Source: Galbitalea sp036266835 | Lineage (GTDB): Bacteria > Actinomycetota > Actinomycetes > Actinomycetales > Microbacteriaceae | Reading direction: 5' to 3' | Assembly (NCBI GenBank): GCA_036266835.1 | Contig: DATAXD010000013.1 | Location: 56,007-120,006 of the forward strand | Length of the DNA stretch: 64,000 nt | In this document: piece after piece, positions 17,501 through 25,540 of the stretch | Position numbering within the stretch: position 1 is the first letter of the stretch | Layout: each line of letters begins with the position of its first letter | The notes under the pieces: model-generated | Seen by the model: only the letters and a program-made list of their open reading frames with translations | Told to the model about the DNA's origin: nothing | The model's database searches: none | Position numbers and translations under genes: made by a program

Positions 17501-17943
17501 TCGACTCGGGATTCGATCCGGGTCCGGATGCGATCGGACAAGGTACGCAACGTCTCCAGTTCATCCAGGTTCAGTGCGCTGCCGACGTGACGTCTGATCG
17601 AGTCAGAGTGAGCGGCGGCAACTCGGCGAAACAGCCCATAGCCCGCATCCGTCAGGCAGACAACCGTGCCTCGCCCGTCGCCCGGATCGCTCTCTTTACG
17701 CACCAGGCCCCTCGCGGCGAGGCGATCGACCATCCGGCTCACCGACGGCTGGGTCAGTAGCAGGTGCCGATTCAGGTCTCGGATGCGCAGCCGATGGCCG
17801 TCCTGGCGGCTCAGGTTGAACAACACGTCGTACTCGTTGAACGAGATGTCGCTCTCGGGGAAGTCGCGCTGAAGCTCCCGCAGCACCGATACCTGCGCAC
17901 GAAACAGTGCCTCCCAGGCGGCTACGGCCGCGTTCTCGCTCAC
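17497..17943 (-). CDS. MarR-family transcriptional regulator
   Basis: A 148-residue MarR protein with a winged helix (LRIRDLNRHLLLTQPSVSRMVDRLAARGLVRKESDPGD read as separate helices, then TVVCLTDAGY as the wing) between dimerisation helices. GTG at 17943 follows a G-rich stretch. Its stop overlaps the end of the convergent gene by four bases. No neighbouring target gene is divergent to it apart from a non-coding region, so the regulon cannot be read from context. Confidence 0.88.
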   Translation of the reverse strand: MSENAAVAAWEALFRAQVSVLRELQRDFPESDISFNEYDVLFNLSRQDGHRLRIRDLNRHLLLTQPSVSRMVDRLAARGLVRKESDPGDGRGTVVCLTDAGYGLFRRVAAAHSDSIRRHVGSALNLDELETLRTLSDRIRTRIESRVD

Positions 17944-18125
17944 CCCCCAACTCTATGGTCGAGGCCGGTCTGGTCGGCGTCGCAGCGTGTTGCGTCGAAG
18001 TCGGCGACACCGACTCCGCCTTCGCGTCATCCCGATGCGGGCGGAACTAATCGCGGAGCTGCGGCGGCGTGTACGGCGCAGCGGGAGCGAGCGCGCCGCA
18101 GGGGCGGCGGCGCGCGGGACAAGGT

Positions 18126-18171
18126 TCAATCCCGTTTAACGGCCGCACGGCGGCCCGTTAATCAGGATTGA
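18126..18171. repeat. Long imperfect inverted repeat (stem-loop 1)
   Basis: TCAATCC at 18126-18132 pairs with GGATTGA at 18165-18171, and the inner TTTAACGG-CCG pairs with CGG-CCCGTTAA with few mismatches. No coding frame uses it and there is no T run after it. Confidence 0.6.
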
Positions 18172-18203
18172 GGGCCGGTTTCAGAGGCTAGAAACCGACC
18201 CTC
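18170..18203. repeat. Hairpin with 12 pairs and one mismatch (stem-loop 2)
   Basis: GAGGG-c-CGGTTTC pairs with GAAACCG-a-CCCTC around an eight-base loop. It touches stem-loop 1. A simple terminator is possible but there is no U tract, so a structured transcript is also possible. Confidence 0.6.
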
Positions 18204-18389
18204 TCCCTTGCACCAAGAGTGTCCTGCAATCACATTCCGCGGAACCTGCCACAGCAAACAACTTCCGCTGGAATGAATATATAACGGTCAGGTAACGAGC
18301 GCTAGTTATACAAACGTTATTTTCCTGCGAGTTCCCTATGAGCTGAGCTCGACTTCATCGAGGTGGCAAAGGGTGCTGAATTGCCGGTG

Positions 18390-18785
18390 CTAATCCGACA
18401 GGTTTTGACCCTTGCGTGGCATGCGGCGGATGCGCGCCGCCTGGTCCTGCTGGAGTCGCTCACCCCGTTCGAGAAAGTCGATGAGCAGCAGGAGTTCGGT
18501 GGCCGAGTAGTCGGCGAGCAGGTCGACTCCACCCTGGCCGACCGGCCCATAGATCTTCACCAGTAGGCGGCGCGCAGGCGGAGTCAGCATTACGACGACC
18601 CGCCGTCGATCGTCGGCATCGGTATCGCGCGTTGCGTGGCCGGCAGCAACGAGTCGCTGGATCGAGGTGGTCGTCGCCGCGGGACTGAGCCCGCTCTCGA
18701 GTGCGAGCTGACCCGCGGTTCGGGGGCCATCGCGGTTCAGGATGCCAATCATCCGCTGGTTGAAACTGGCCAACCGAATCAACAT
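18390..18785 (-). CDS. MarR-like winged-helix regulator, short N-terminus
   Basis: A 131-residue frame with the core of a MarR protein: FNQRMIGILNRDGPRTAGQL, ALESGLSPAATTTSIQRLVA as recognition helix, then TRDTDADDRRRVVVMLTP as the wing, and a C-terminal dimerisation helix. The N-terminal dimerisation helix of typical members is missing or very short. The ATG at 18785 (GAGAG upstream) lies inside the start of the divergent reductase gene, overlapping it by 44 bases; a later ATG at 18752 would overlap by 11. It may regulate that reductase. Truncation by rearrangement is possible. Confidence 0.65.
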   Translation of the reverse strand: MLIRLASFNQRMIGILNRDGPRTAGQLALESGLSPAATTTSIQRLVAAGHATRDTDADDRRRVVVMLTPPARRLLVKIYGPVGQGGVDLLADYSATELLLLIDFLERGERLQQDQAARIRRMPRKGQNLSD

Positions 18786-19176
18786 CGCAATGCTCTCGCG
18801 CGGCCTCGGGCCGGCTACCCAGCGCGTGCTCACCGTGGCCGGGCGCAACACCGGTGTGCCGCGACGGACGCCGATAGCCATCGTGACGCTCGCCGGCGAG
18901 CGGTACATCATCGCCGGGTATCCGAGCGCCGCGTGGGTGAGGAATGTCCTTGCCGCAGGCACCGCGACGCTGAGCCGCGGCGCGCAGGTGGAGCGGGTCG
19001 AGCTGCATGAGGTCTCGGTCGGTGACCGTGTGCCCGTGCTGCGCGAATTCCTGCGGACCATCCGAGGCGGGCGTTCATTTCTCACCGTCGGCGCAGGCGC
19101 GACGGATGCCAAACTCACCGAGGCCGCGGGCGAGCATCCGGTCTTCCGCCTCGACCGAGACCGCCGTCGCACTTAG
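18742..19176 (+). CDS. Deazaflavin (F420)-dependent nitroreductase-type protein
   Basis: A 144-residue protein of the Ddn/split-barrel family: LANRINIAMLSRGLGPATQR, LTVAGRNTGVPRRTPIAIV and AGYPSAAWVRNVLAAGTATL are the usual sequence blocks, followed by VPVLREFLRTIRGG. These proteins use F420H2 to reduce quinones or nitro compounds, and some protect against oxidative stress. The start is uncertain: ATG 18742 has no good ribosome site, and a TTG at 18760 would suit family length. It overlaps the divergent MarR-like gene head to head and ends four bases into the convergent APH-like gene. Confidence 0.83.
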   Translation: MPIIRWLKLANRINIAMLSRGLGPATQRVLTVAGRNTGVPRRTPIAIVTLAGERYIIAGYPSAAWVRNVLAAGTATLSRGAQVERVELHEVSVGDRVPVLREFLRTIRGGRSFLTVGAGATDAKLTEAAGEHPVFRLDRDRRRT

Positions 19177-20042
19177 TCGAGCAAAACCTGCTCGAGGGCG
19201 TGCAGCCCGATCGCGAGATGCGACGGATTGTCTGCAGAAAAGCAGACGAGTGCCGTTCCCAGGAGAATCGCCCAGCCTCGGGCGCGAGCCCATGTCGCGT
19301 CGTCGTAGTCGAGGGCGGCGCAGAAGCTCGCTCGACCCACGGCGTCGAAGGTCAGCCATGCGGTGCTGAGGTCGGTCGCCGGGTCGCCCGAACAGACGTC
19401 GCCGAAGTCGATGACTGCCGCGAGGCCGCCGCCTCTCACCAGGATGTTCGCCGGATGCAAATCACCGTGCAGCCACACGGGACCACCCGTCCAGACGGGG
19501 GCAACCAGGGCGCGGTGCCAGGCATCCGCGATCAGAGGCGGATCGGGGACCAGCCCGGAAGCGAGACGCTCGTCGACCGCGTCGGAGCGGACGGCAAGCG
19601 GGATGCCGCGCACCGGATTGAATGGCGCATCCGTCGGCGCCAGGGTATGCAGCTGTCGAACAAACTCGGCAAGCGCCGTGGCGATCCTTCGAAGCGAGGC
19701 GTGAGAGGCATCGGCGGCGCGATCGCCTTCGATCCATCGGGCGACCGTCCAGTTCCACGGAAAACCCGAGCCGGGGCGACCGATCCGCACGGGGGCAGAC
19801 ACCGCAGTGCTCACGCGCTCCGCGATCTCCGGCAGCCAGCGTTGTTCGTGTTCGATGAGCTTCGCTGCTGCCTGTCGCCGCGGCATCCGTACCGCAAGGT
19901 CGTCGCCGAGCCGGAGGATGACGTTGTCCCACCCGTTGGTAACGGTTCGCAGTTCGCGGTCGGCGAGATCCGGATGCTGCTCGAGCAGCAGCGATCGCAC
20001 CAGCGCTTCGTCGATATCGACTTCGGCGGCTGGCGTATCCAT
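19173..20042 (-). CDS. Aminoglycoside phosphotransferase-fold kinase
   Basis: A 289-residue APH-family kinase. HGDLHPANIL at 192-201 is the catalytic loop with Asp194, and IDFGD at 211-215 holds the metal-binding Asp. The N-terminal lobe has a WDNVILRLGDDLAVRMPRR stretch typical of the ATP-binding lobe. Such proteins are widespread in actinobacteria and most phosphorylate small molecules of unknown identity; resistance is not implied. It follows the winged-helix regulator gene by 11 bases on the same strand and so is probably co-transcribed. Confidence 0.88.
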   Translation of the reverse strand: MDTPAAEVDIDEALVRSLLLEQHPDLADRELRTVTNGWDNVILRLGDDLAVRMPRRQAAAKLIEHEQRWLPEIAERVSTAVSAPVRIGRPGSGFPWNWTVARWIEGDRAADASHASLRRIATALAEFVRQLHTLAPTDAPFNPVRGIPLAVRSDAVDERLASGLVPDPPLIADAWHRALVAPVWTGGPVWLHGDLHPANILVRGGGLAAVIDFGDVCSGDPATDLSTAWLTFDAVGRASFCAALDYDDATWARARGWAILLGTALVCFSADNPSHLAIGLHALEQVLLD

Positions 20043-20053
20043 TTGCCTGAAGG

Positions 20054-20791
20054 CTAGAAGAAGTCAGGGCTCGGCGTCGAGGCCTGCCGGATCGACACGT
20101 CGGCGTGGTGGTCGAACCGGTATCCAACGCCGCGCACAGTGCGCACGATGTCTTCGTAGGCACCGAGCTTCGAGCGAAGGCGACGAACGTGCACGTCGAT
20201 CGTTCGTTCGTTGGGAACGTCGTCGTCATCACCATCCGCCCACAGCGAGGCGATCAGCTCGGTGCGGTCGATCGTGCGACCCTCGCGCAGTACCAGGTAC
20301 TGCAGGAGCTCGAACTCCTTGTAGGTGAGCGCGGCGGTCTCGCCGTCCAGGACGAGACGCTTGCGCGAGACATCCACGACGACTCCGCCGCGCACCTTGG
20401 GTTCCGGCTCCTCGGTGTGCCGGTGCTTGGCGAGCGCTGCCGGATCCTGCAGGGCGAGTCGAACGACGTCGACATCGCGTCCCCCCGCTCCGCGGGGCGC
20501 GAGCGCAACGGCGGCGTAGGTCTCGACCGTCGGGGCCAGTTGGGCGGCAAGCTGCTTGAGCTGGTCGACGATGGTGCCCAGATCCGTCCCGGCGTCGCTG
20601 GCTTTCGCCTCGCCGAGGCCGACGTAGAGCACGAATCCGCGCGCCTCGGTGCCGTTTGGCACGGCGCGAAGGCGCGGCGAGGTTTCGGGATTTCCGCCGG
20701 GCACCGAGCCGGTAGTCAGGCGGTTGGAGGGAACATCAAGAGTTGCGAGTGACATGGGATCAAGTCCTTGGGTGTCAAGAAGGTCGGCCAT
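20054..20791 (-). CDS. OmpR-type winged-helix regulator without receiver domain
   Basis: A 245-residue protein whose C-terminal 100 residues form an OmpR/PhoB DNA-binding domain: LTYKEFELLQYLVLREGRTI, RTELIASLWADG, then PNERTIDVHVRRLRSKLG and VRGVGYRFDHH. The N-terminal half (FVLYVGLGEAKASDAGTDLG, VETYAAVALAP) has no Asp phosphorylation pocket, so it is not a standard response regulator. Two starts are possible: ATG 20791 (AAAGGA upstream) and ATG 20755 (AAGGAC upstream). A 400-base leader without genes lies upstream. Ligand and targets are unknown. Confidence 0.88.
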   Translation of the reverse strand: MADLLDTQGLDPMSLATLDVPSNRLTTGSVPGGNPETSPRLRAVPNGTEARGFVLYVGLGEAKASDAGTDLGTIVDQLKQLAAQLAPTVETYAAVALAPRGAGGRDVDVVRLALQDPAALAKHRHTEEPEPKVRGGVVVDVSRKRLVLDGETAALTYKEFELLQYLVLREGRTIDRTELIASLWADGDDDDVPNERTIDVHVRRLRSKLGAYEDIVRTVRGVGYRFDHHADVSIRQASTPSPDFF

Positions 20792-21191
20792 TGGTGGCGA
20801 TCCTTTTCTTGTGGTGTGTCGAGTAGCGCTGTGTGCGCTGCGGGTGCGGATGCGGAACGGCTTCTGCCGGGCATCGAGGGAATCCGCTGCCGGATCGAGC
20901 GCGAGAATATGCGCGAAGAGGCGAGAAGCCTCAGATCCTGCTGGCCGATTCGGCGGTGCTGTGCTTTCTAGGCCCCGGGCTTGTCAAGCTCTGGCTGATC
21001 AAGCTTGGGGCTTCTCAGGCACCGTGCCGATTAGGCATGCATTCGACAACACATGTCAGCGCTGCGCGGCATCAGCATGCCGGCAGTCCCAGGGGCCTCG
21101 AGGGAGGTCAGGGAATACGCGTTGACAGTCATGCGAGCCAGTATCTTGCACGCACGCAGTTAAAGTCAATTCGAAACGGGCCTTCACGCAA
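20792..21191. other. Gene-free region before the winged-helix regulator
   Basis: No open frame here has coding character. A pair of direct TCAAGCT repeats at 20984-20990 and 20999-21005 lies within a region able to form a CTTG...CAAG stem, and TTGACA is read on the minus strand at 20982-20987 as a possible -35 box for the regulator gene, though I see no good -10 at the right distance. Confidence 0.4.
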
Positions 21192-21824
21192 CTAAACGGT
21201 GCCGTAAAGCCGATCTCCTGCGTCGCCGAGTCCGGGCACGATGTATCCCACCTCGTTGAGTTTCTCGTCCTTGGCACCCACGACGATCGTCACTTCGCGG
21301 CCGACAGTAGCCGCCTCGACGGCCGCGAGTCCCTCCGGAGCGGCGATCAGGCACACGCAGGTTACGTCCACGGCGCCGCGATCGAACAGGTAGTTGATCG
21401 CCGCAATGAGGGACCCGCCGGTCGCGAGCATGGGGTCGAGAACGAAGCACTGACGGTTGGAGAGATCCTCCGGCAGGCGTTCGGCATAGATGTCGGGTTG
21501 CAGCGTCTCCTCATTGCGAACCATCCCGAGAAAACCGACCTCGGCGGTGGGTACCAGCTTGACCATTCCCTCGAGCATCCCGAGGCCGGCGCGGAGGATG
21601 GGGACCACCAGCGGGCGGGGCTGGCTGATCGCGAGACCCCTGGCTTCGCCGACCGGCGTCGTCACCGTTACTTCCTCGACGCGCACGTTACGAGTCGCCT
21701 CATACGCGAGCAGCGTCACGAGCTCTTCGGCGAGGGCACGGAACGTCGGAGACGGAGTGTTCTTGTCGCGCAGCACGGTGAGCTTGTGAGTGACGAGGGG
21801 ATGGTCGGCAACAGCGAGGCGCAT
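21192..21824 (-). CDS. upp: Uracil phosphoribosyltransferase
   Basis: A 210-residue type I PRTase that makes UMP from uracil and PRPP. PLVVPILRAGLGM, GFLGMVRNEET, and the PRPP loop FVLDPMLATGGSL are visible, with the C-terminal IVPGLGDAGDRLYGT uracil-binding segment. It is divergent from tadA with only 27 bases between starts. Together with psuG, whose product is uracil, it completes a salvage route. Confidence 0.96.
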   Translation of the reverse strand: MRLAVADHPLVTHKLTVLRDKNTPSPTFRALAEELVTLLAYEATRNVRVEEVTVTTPVGEARGLAISQPRPLVVPILRAGLGMLEGMVKLVPTAEVGFLGMVRNEETLQPDIYAERLPEDLSNRQCFVLDPMLATGGSLIAAINYLFDRGAVDVTCVCLIAAPEGLAAVEAATVGREVTIVVGAKDEKLNEVGYIVPGLGDAGDRLYGTV

Positions 21825-21851
21825 AGGCTCAATCTAGCGAAACGGAGCGGC

Positions 21852-22304
21852 ATGCGGGACTATGCAGATTGGATGCGCGAGGCCATCGCAGAAGCGAGGC
21901 TCGCGCTCGCATCCGGCGACGTTCCCGTCGGCGCCCTGCTGTTCGACGCATCCGGTCGCCGGGTTGCCGCAGGTCATAACCAGCGCGAGGAGTTGCAGGA
22001 TCCGACCGCCCACGCGGAGCTGCTCGCGATTCGTGCGGCCGCGGCTGCGACCGGAGACCGGCACCTGACCGACCTCACCCTCGTGGTGACGCTGGAGCCA
22101 TGTGCGATGTGCGCCGGGGCCATCCTGAACTCCCGCATTCCGCGGGTTGTCTTCGGTGCCTGGGACGACAAGGCGGGCGCGGCGGGCAGCGTCCACGATC
22201 TCCTGCGTGATCGCCGGCTCCCGCATCGGGTCGAGGTCACCGCGGGCGTCGAAGCCGAGGAGTGCGCCGCTCTCCTACTCGACTTCTTCCAGGAGCGTCG
22301 CTAG
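21852..22304 (+). CDS. tadA: tRNA adenosine(34) deaminase
   Basis: A 150-residue cytidine-deaminase-fold enzyme, which makes inosine at position 34 of tRNA-Arg(ACG). The zinc site is HAELLAIR (His and catalytic Glu) and PCAMCAGAIL (two Cys). GGAG lies before ATG 21852, which also removes a long upstream extension that overlaps upp. Chain length is normal for TadA. Confidence 0.93.
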   Translation: MRDYADWMREAIAEARLALASGDVPVGALLFDASGRRVAAGHNQREELQDPTAHAELLAIRAAAAATGDRHLTDLTLVVTLEPCAMCAGAILNSRIPRVVFGAWDDKAGAAGSVHDLLRDRRLPHRVEVTAGVEAEECAALLLDFFQERR

Positions 22305-22318
22305 CGCTGTAACTGGGG

Positions 22319-22951
22319 CTACTCGGTAATGAAGATCGCGTGGCCGACCCAGGCTGGCGTTGCCAGCGCGTCGACGGCCGCCCGCCCGACCGTGTCGAAC
22401 GTGGTCGAATAATGCCACCACACCGCGCGGTCGACACCCGAGCGATAAGTCGGCTTGCCTGTTCCCGCGATCAGCCGCGACGGGCGAAGAATCGTCCACT
22501 GGCGGTTGGTCGACCGGATTGCGGCTTCCATGTCGCGGGTGTCGGCGAACGACTCTCCGAAGAGTCGGGCGACGATCGGTTTCGCGATGAACCTCGATAG
22601 GGGGTCGTCGCCCTCGATATAGGCGCCCGCGGCCGAAATCGCGATCAGTCGTTCGACGCCCGCGGTCGACATCGCGGACAACAGGGCAACCATGCCATCG
22701 CGCAGCACCGTGGCGTCGGTGAGCGCGTCGGTCGTGCGCGCGTGACCCAGGCAGGAAATGACCGCGTCCACTCCGCGGATCGCCGCGGTCAACGCGTCGA
22801 CGTCCCGGGCATCCGCAACGGCGACGGCCGTGCCCGTGGGCGCGGTCGCCGCGTTCCTGACGACTGACACCACCTCGTGGCCCGCGGCCAGGGCCCGAGC
22901 CGCCGTAGCTGCGCCGCTTCGTCCGGACGCGCCGATGATCGCAACACGCAT
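22319..22951 (-). CDS. NAD(P)-binding oxidoreductase (atypical SDR)
   Basis: A 210-residue Rossmann protein of the NmrA/YwnB-like atypical SDR group: VAIIGASGRSGAATAARALA at the N-terminus is the dinucleotide motif and ISAAGAYI and ILRPSRL are typical later strands. It is divergent from the TetR gene with a perfect palindrome between them, so it is a likely target of that regulator. Substrate is unknown. Confidence 0.85.
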   Translation of the reverse strand: MRVAIIGASGRSGAATAARALAAGHEVVSVVRNAATAPTGTAVAVADARDVDALTAAIRGVDAVISCLGHARTTDALTDATVLRDGMVALLSAMSTAGVERLIAISAAGAYIEGDDPLSRFIAKPIVARLFGESFADTRDMEAAIRSTNRQWTILRPSRLIAGTGKPTYRSGVDRAVWWHYSTTFDTVGRAAVDALATPAWVGHAIFITE

Positions 22952-22976
22952 CAGTCAACCCCGCAATGATCGTTGG

Positions 22977-22994
22977 TTAGTAAACACTTACTAA
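22977..22994. promoter_or_regulatory. TetR operator candidate
   Basis: TTAGTAAACACTTACTAA is a perfect seven-base inverted repeat (TTAGTAA/TTACTAA) with a four-base spacer, in the 57-base gap between the oxidoreductase and TetR gene starts. Its location and symmetry fit a TetR dimer site controlling both genes. Confidence 0.7.
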
Positions 22995-23008
22995 CTAGAG
23001 TGGTAAAC

Positions 23009-23635
23009 ATGGCGAGCGCAACCGAAGTCAAGCCTGCGCGTGAGCGGATACTCGACGCCGCAGCATCCGTGATGCGGGAAAGGGGTGTCGCCAACACGAC
23101 GACGAAGTCGATCGCTTCGGCCGCTGGCTACTCGGAAGCGATGCTCTACAAGCACTTTGCGGATAAGCAGGAACTCTTCCTGGTGCTGCTCAAGGAGCGC
23201 CTGCCGGGCGTTCGCCCGCGCCTCGCAGCGCCCGGATGGGGCAACCTCGCGTCCAATCTCGCGGACATCGTCGAACAGCTGATGAACTACTACGCGGACC
23301 TGTTCCCGATGTCGGTCTCGATCTTCAGCGCGCCGGAGCTTCTCGTTCAGCACCGCGAGGGGATCGCGCGCCACGGTGGTTCCGGGCCCGTCGGTCCGGT
23401 GCGCATGCTCACCAACTATCTCAAGGCGGAGCGGGAGGCCGGTCGGATTGCCGCCGGCGCGGACACGACTTCGGCGGCGCGGCTGCTTGTCGGGATCGCG
23501 TTCCACCAGGGCTTCCTGGCCGCCTACGCGGGTGCGACCTCCGTCGACGGCGCGCACGACCTCGCCGCGAGCGCCGTAGCAACGATCCTTCCGGGCCTCA
23601 GTCGCCAAGGTTCTGGGCCTAGTCGGCTGCCTTGA
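23009..23635 (+). CDS. TetR-family transcriptional regulator
   Basis: A 208-residue TetR protein. The N-terminal helix-turn-helix is RERILDAAASVMRERGVANT, then TKSIASAAGYSEAMLYKHFADK. The rest is the variable ligand-binding and dimerisation domain. ATG 23009 is preferred to 22973 because the latter would place the operator palindrome inside the gene. Its 3' end overlaps the convergent CDF gene by 17 bases. It probably represses the divergent oxidoreductase gene and itself. Confidence 0.9.
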   Translation: MASATEVKPARERILDAAASVMRERGVANTTTKSIASAAGYSEAMLYKHFADKQELFLVLLKERLPGVRPRLAAPGWGNLASNLADIVEQLMNYYADLFPMSVSIFSAPELLVQHREGIARHGGSGPVGPVRMLTNYLKAEREAGRIAAGADTTSAARLLVGIAFHQGFLAAYAGATSVDGAHDLAASAVATILPGLSRQGSGPSRLP

Positions 23636-24578
23636 TGATGATGGAGTCGGTCAGAGTCCCGTCGCCCTTCGGCCGATAGACATCCGGCTCGAGGTAGATG
23701 ACCCTCGCGATGGGCACCGCCTCGCGAATGCTCGCTTCGACAGCATCGATCGCGTTCGCAACATCCACCAGCTTCCTGGTGCGGGCGAATGCGATCTTCG
23801 CGCCGACGAGCAGCTCATCCGGGCCCAGGTAGAGAGTCTTGATGTGAATTAGCACCTCGACATCCGGATGTTTGTTGATTGCCTCACTAATCGCAGCGAG
23901 GTCATCGTCCGATGCTCCCTCGCCGACCAGCAGACTCTTCGTCTCAACGCCGAGCACGACCGCGACGAGCACGAGTAGCACGCCGATGCACAGGGTCGAG
24001 ATGCCGTCGAAGATCCCGCTGCCGGTAATGATCGTCAGGCCGACGCCGAGGAACGCGAGCGTCAGCCCGATAAGGGCGGCGAAGTCTTCGAGAATGACGA
24101 TCGGCAGTTCCGGCGCCTTGGCATGGCGGATGAACGACGGGATCGTCTCGTTGCCCCGAAGGGGCTTCGACTCGCGGATGGCCGTTCGGAAAGAGAACGC
24201 CTCGAGCACGATCGATGCGACGAGCACGATCAGCGGTACCCACGGGTTGTCGAGGGGATGCGGGCTGATCAGCTTGGTCACGCCCTCAAAGATCGAGAAC
24301 ACCCCGCCCACCGAAAACAGAATGATGGAAACAACAAACGCGAACACAAAGCGCTCTCGGCCGTAGCCGAAGGGGTGCGCGGAATCCGCCTCTTTTCGCG
24401 ACTTGCGCCCGCCCAGTAGCAGCAGCGCCTGGTTGCCCGTGTCGGCCAGCGAATGCACGCTTTCGGCGAGCATCGAGCTCGATCCCGAGAACAGGAACGC
24501 CACGAATTTCACGACGGCGATGCCAATGTTGGCGAGCAAAGCCGCCACGATCGCCCGATTGCCGCCGGTTGTGCTCAC
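23619..24578 (-). CDS. Cation diffusion facilitator family transporter
   Basis: A 319-residue membrane protein with about six membrane segments: IVAALLANIGIAVVKFVAFL, ALLLLGG, FVFAFVVSIILFSVGGVF, VPLIVLVASIVLEAF, FAALIGLTLAFLGVGLTIIT and LCIGVLLVLVAVVLG, then a C-terminal cytoplasmic domain. Metal-site residues are in ESVHSLADTGN of TM2 and VILEDFAALIG of TM5. Its site pattern is closer to the ZNT9/SLC30A9-like branch than to YiiP, so it may handle a different divalent metal. It exports cations such as zinc, iron or manganese by proton antiport. Confidence 0.9.
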   Translation of the reverse strand: MSTTGGNRAIVAALLANIGIAVVKFVAFLFSGSSSMLAESVHSLADTGNQALLLLGGRKSRKEADSAHPFGYGRERFVFAFVVSIILFSVGGVFSIFEGVTKLISPHPLDNPWVPLIVLVASIVLEAFSFRTAIRESKPLRGNETIPSFIRHAKAPELPIVILEDFAALIGLTLAFLGVGLTIITGSGIFDGISTLCIGVLLVLVAVVLGVETKSLLVGEGASDDDLAAISEAINKHPDVEVLIHIKTLYLGPDELLVGAKIAFARTRKLVDVANAIDAVEASIREAVPIARVIYLEPDVYRPKGDGTLTDSIIIKAAD

Positions 24579-24600
24579 TCCTCAATCCTAGGATGGGCTC

Positions 24601-25425
24601 ATGACCAGCCTGCCTTCCATCGCGATTCTCGGCACCGGCTCGATGGGCGGGGCGATCCTGTCGGGGCTTACCAAGCCCGGCGTTGACGTGGATGGCGGTA
24701 TTCGCGTAACCAACCGGACGGTCGCAAAAGCGGCGCCACTGGAGTCGGCGACCGTTCAGTCCTTCTCGCTCGAAGTGACCCCGGATGCCAATCTGCGCGC
24801 GGTCGAGGGCGCGCGAATCGTGCTCCTGGGCGTGAAGCCGGCGATGATCGCCGATCTGTTGCGCGAAGTCGGTCCGGTGATCGCGAAGGATGCCGTCGTG
24901 GTCAGCGTCGCCGCAGCCGTGACGATCGCAACGATGGAGGCGCTGGTATCGACATCCGTCTTGCGCGCGATGCCGAACACGCCCGCAGTCGTCGGCAGGG
25001 CGGTGACGGGACTCGCGGCCGGCACGCGCTCGACCGCGGCGGATGTTGCGCTTGCGCGCTCACTGTTCGAAACCGTGGGCACCGTGCTCGAAGTCCCCGA
25101 GGACCAGATCGACGCGTTGTCGACGATCAGCGGTTCGGGTCCCGCGTACGTCTTCTACTTCATCGAAGAACTCACCAGGACAGCTATCGATCTGGGATTC
25201 TCCGCCGACGAGGCCGCAACGATGGTCAACGGCACGTTCCTCGGGGCAGCAGAACTCCTTGTCCAATCCGGCATCGACCCTGCCGAACTCCGCCGTCGGG
25301 TCACCAGCCCGCACGGAACCACCGAGCGAGCGATCGGAGTTCTCGAATCCGCCGACCTGAAATCCCTCTTCGACCGAGCGACGGCGGCTGCCCTCGCTCG
25401 GGCCAAAGAGCTGGCCGCGGGCTAG
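24601..25425 (+). CDS. proC: Pyrroline-5-carboxylate reductase
   Basis: A 274-residue ProC, last step of proline synthesis. IAILGTGSMGGAILSGL is the NADPH-binding fold, RAMPNTPAVVGRAVTGL the family middle block, and STISGSGPAYVFYFIEEL, then VTSPHGTTERAI, the substrate-binding C-terminal signature. ATG 24601 is close to the divergent CDF start (22 bases). The order proC, small MerR-like gene, bS22 gene is conserved in many actinobacteria, from memory. Confidence 0.96.
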   Translation: MTSLPSIAILGTGSMGGAILSGLTKPGVDVDGGIRVTNRTVAKAAPLESATVQSFSLEVTPDANLRAVEGARIVLLGVKPAMIADLLREVGPVIAKDAVVVSVAAAVTIATMEALVSTSVLRAMPNTPAVVGRAVTGLAAGTRSTAADVALARSLFETVGTVLEVPEDQIDALSTISGSGPAYVFYFIEELTRTAIDLGFSADEAATMVNGTFLGAAELLVQSGIDPAELRRRVTSPHGTTERAIGVLESADLKSLFDRATAAALARAKELAAG

Positions 25426-25490
25426 GCTGTCCCGCCTATGGGGCGGTAGACAGCTAACAACAACAGCCCCTATTGTTACGATCTAGCACT

Positions 25491-25508
25491 CCAGTCACAT
25501 TGCACTGG
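25491..25508. promoter_or_regulatory. Inverted repeat upstream of the small MerR-like gene
   Basis: CCAGT and ACTGG flank an eight-base spacer about 33 bases before ATG 25541, in a 115-base gap otherwise without features. Possible operator; the arms are short. Confidence 0.3.
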
Positions 25509-25540
25509 GGCACCCGAATCACATCAAGGGGCACACGCGA

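Larger units (their letters stand above)
17944..18389. other. Non-coding stretch with two hairpins and an AT-rich pocket
   Basis: I see no gene here. It contains two back-to-back stem-loops at 18126-18203 and then, from about 18240 to 18330, sequence much richer in A and T than its surroundings, including ATATATAACGG and GTTATACAAACGTTATT. It may be a promoter region, an untranslated structured RNA or a remnant of transferred DNA. Confidence 0.6.

Noticed and set aside
19173..20042. Aminoglycoside resistance gene
   Set aside because: The kinase fold is shared with many metabolic kinases, and there is nothing in the sequence that shows drug specificity.
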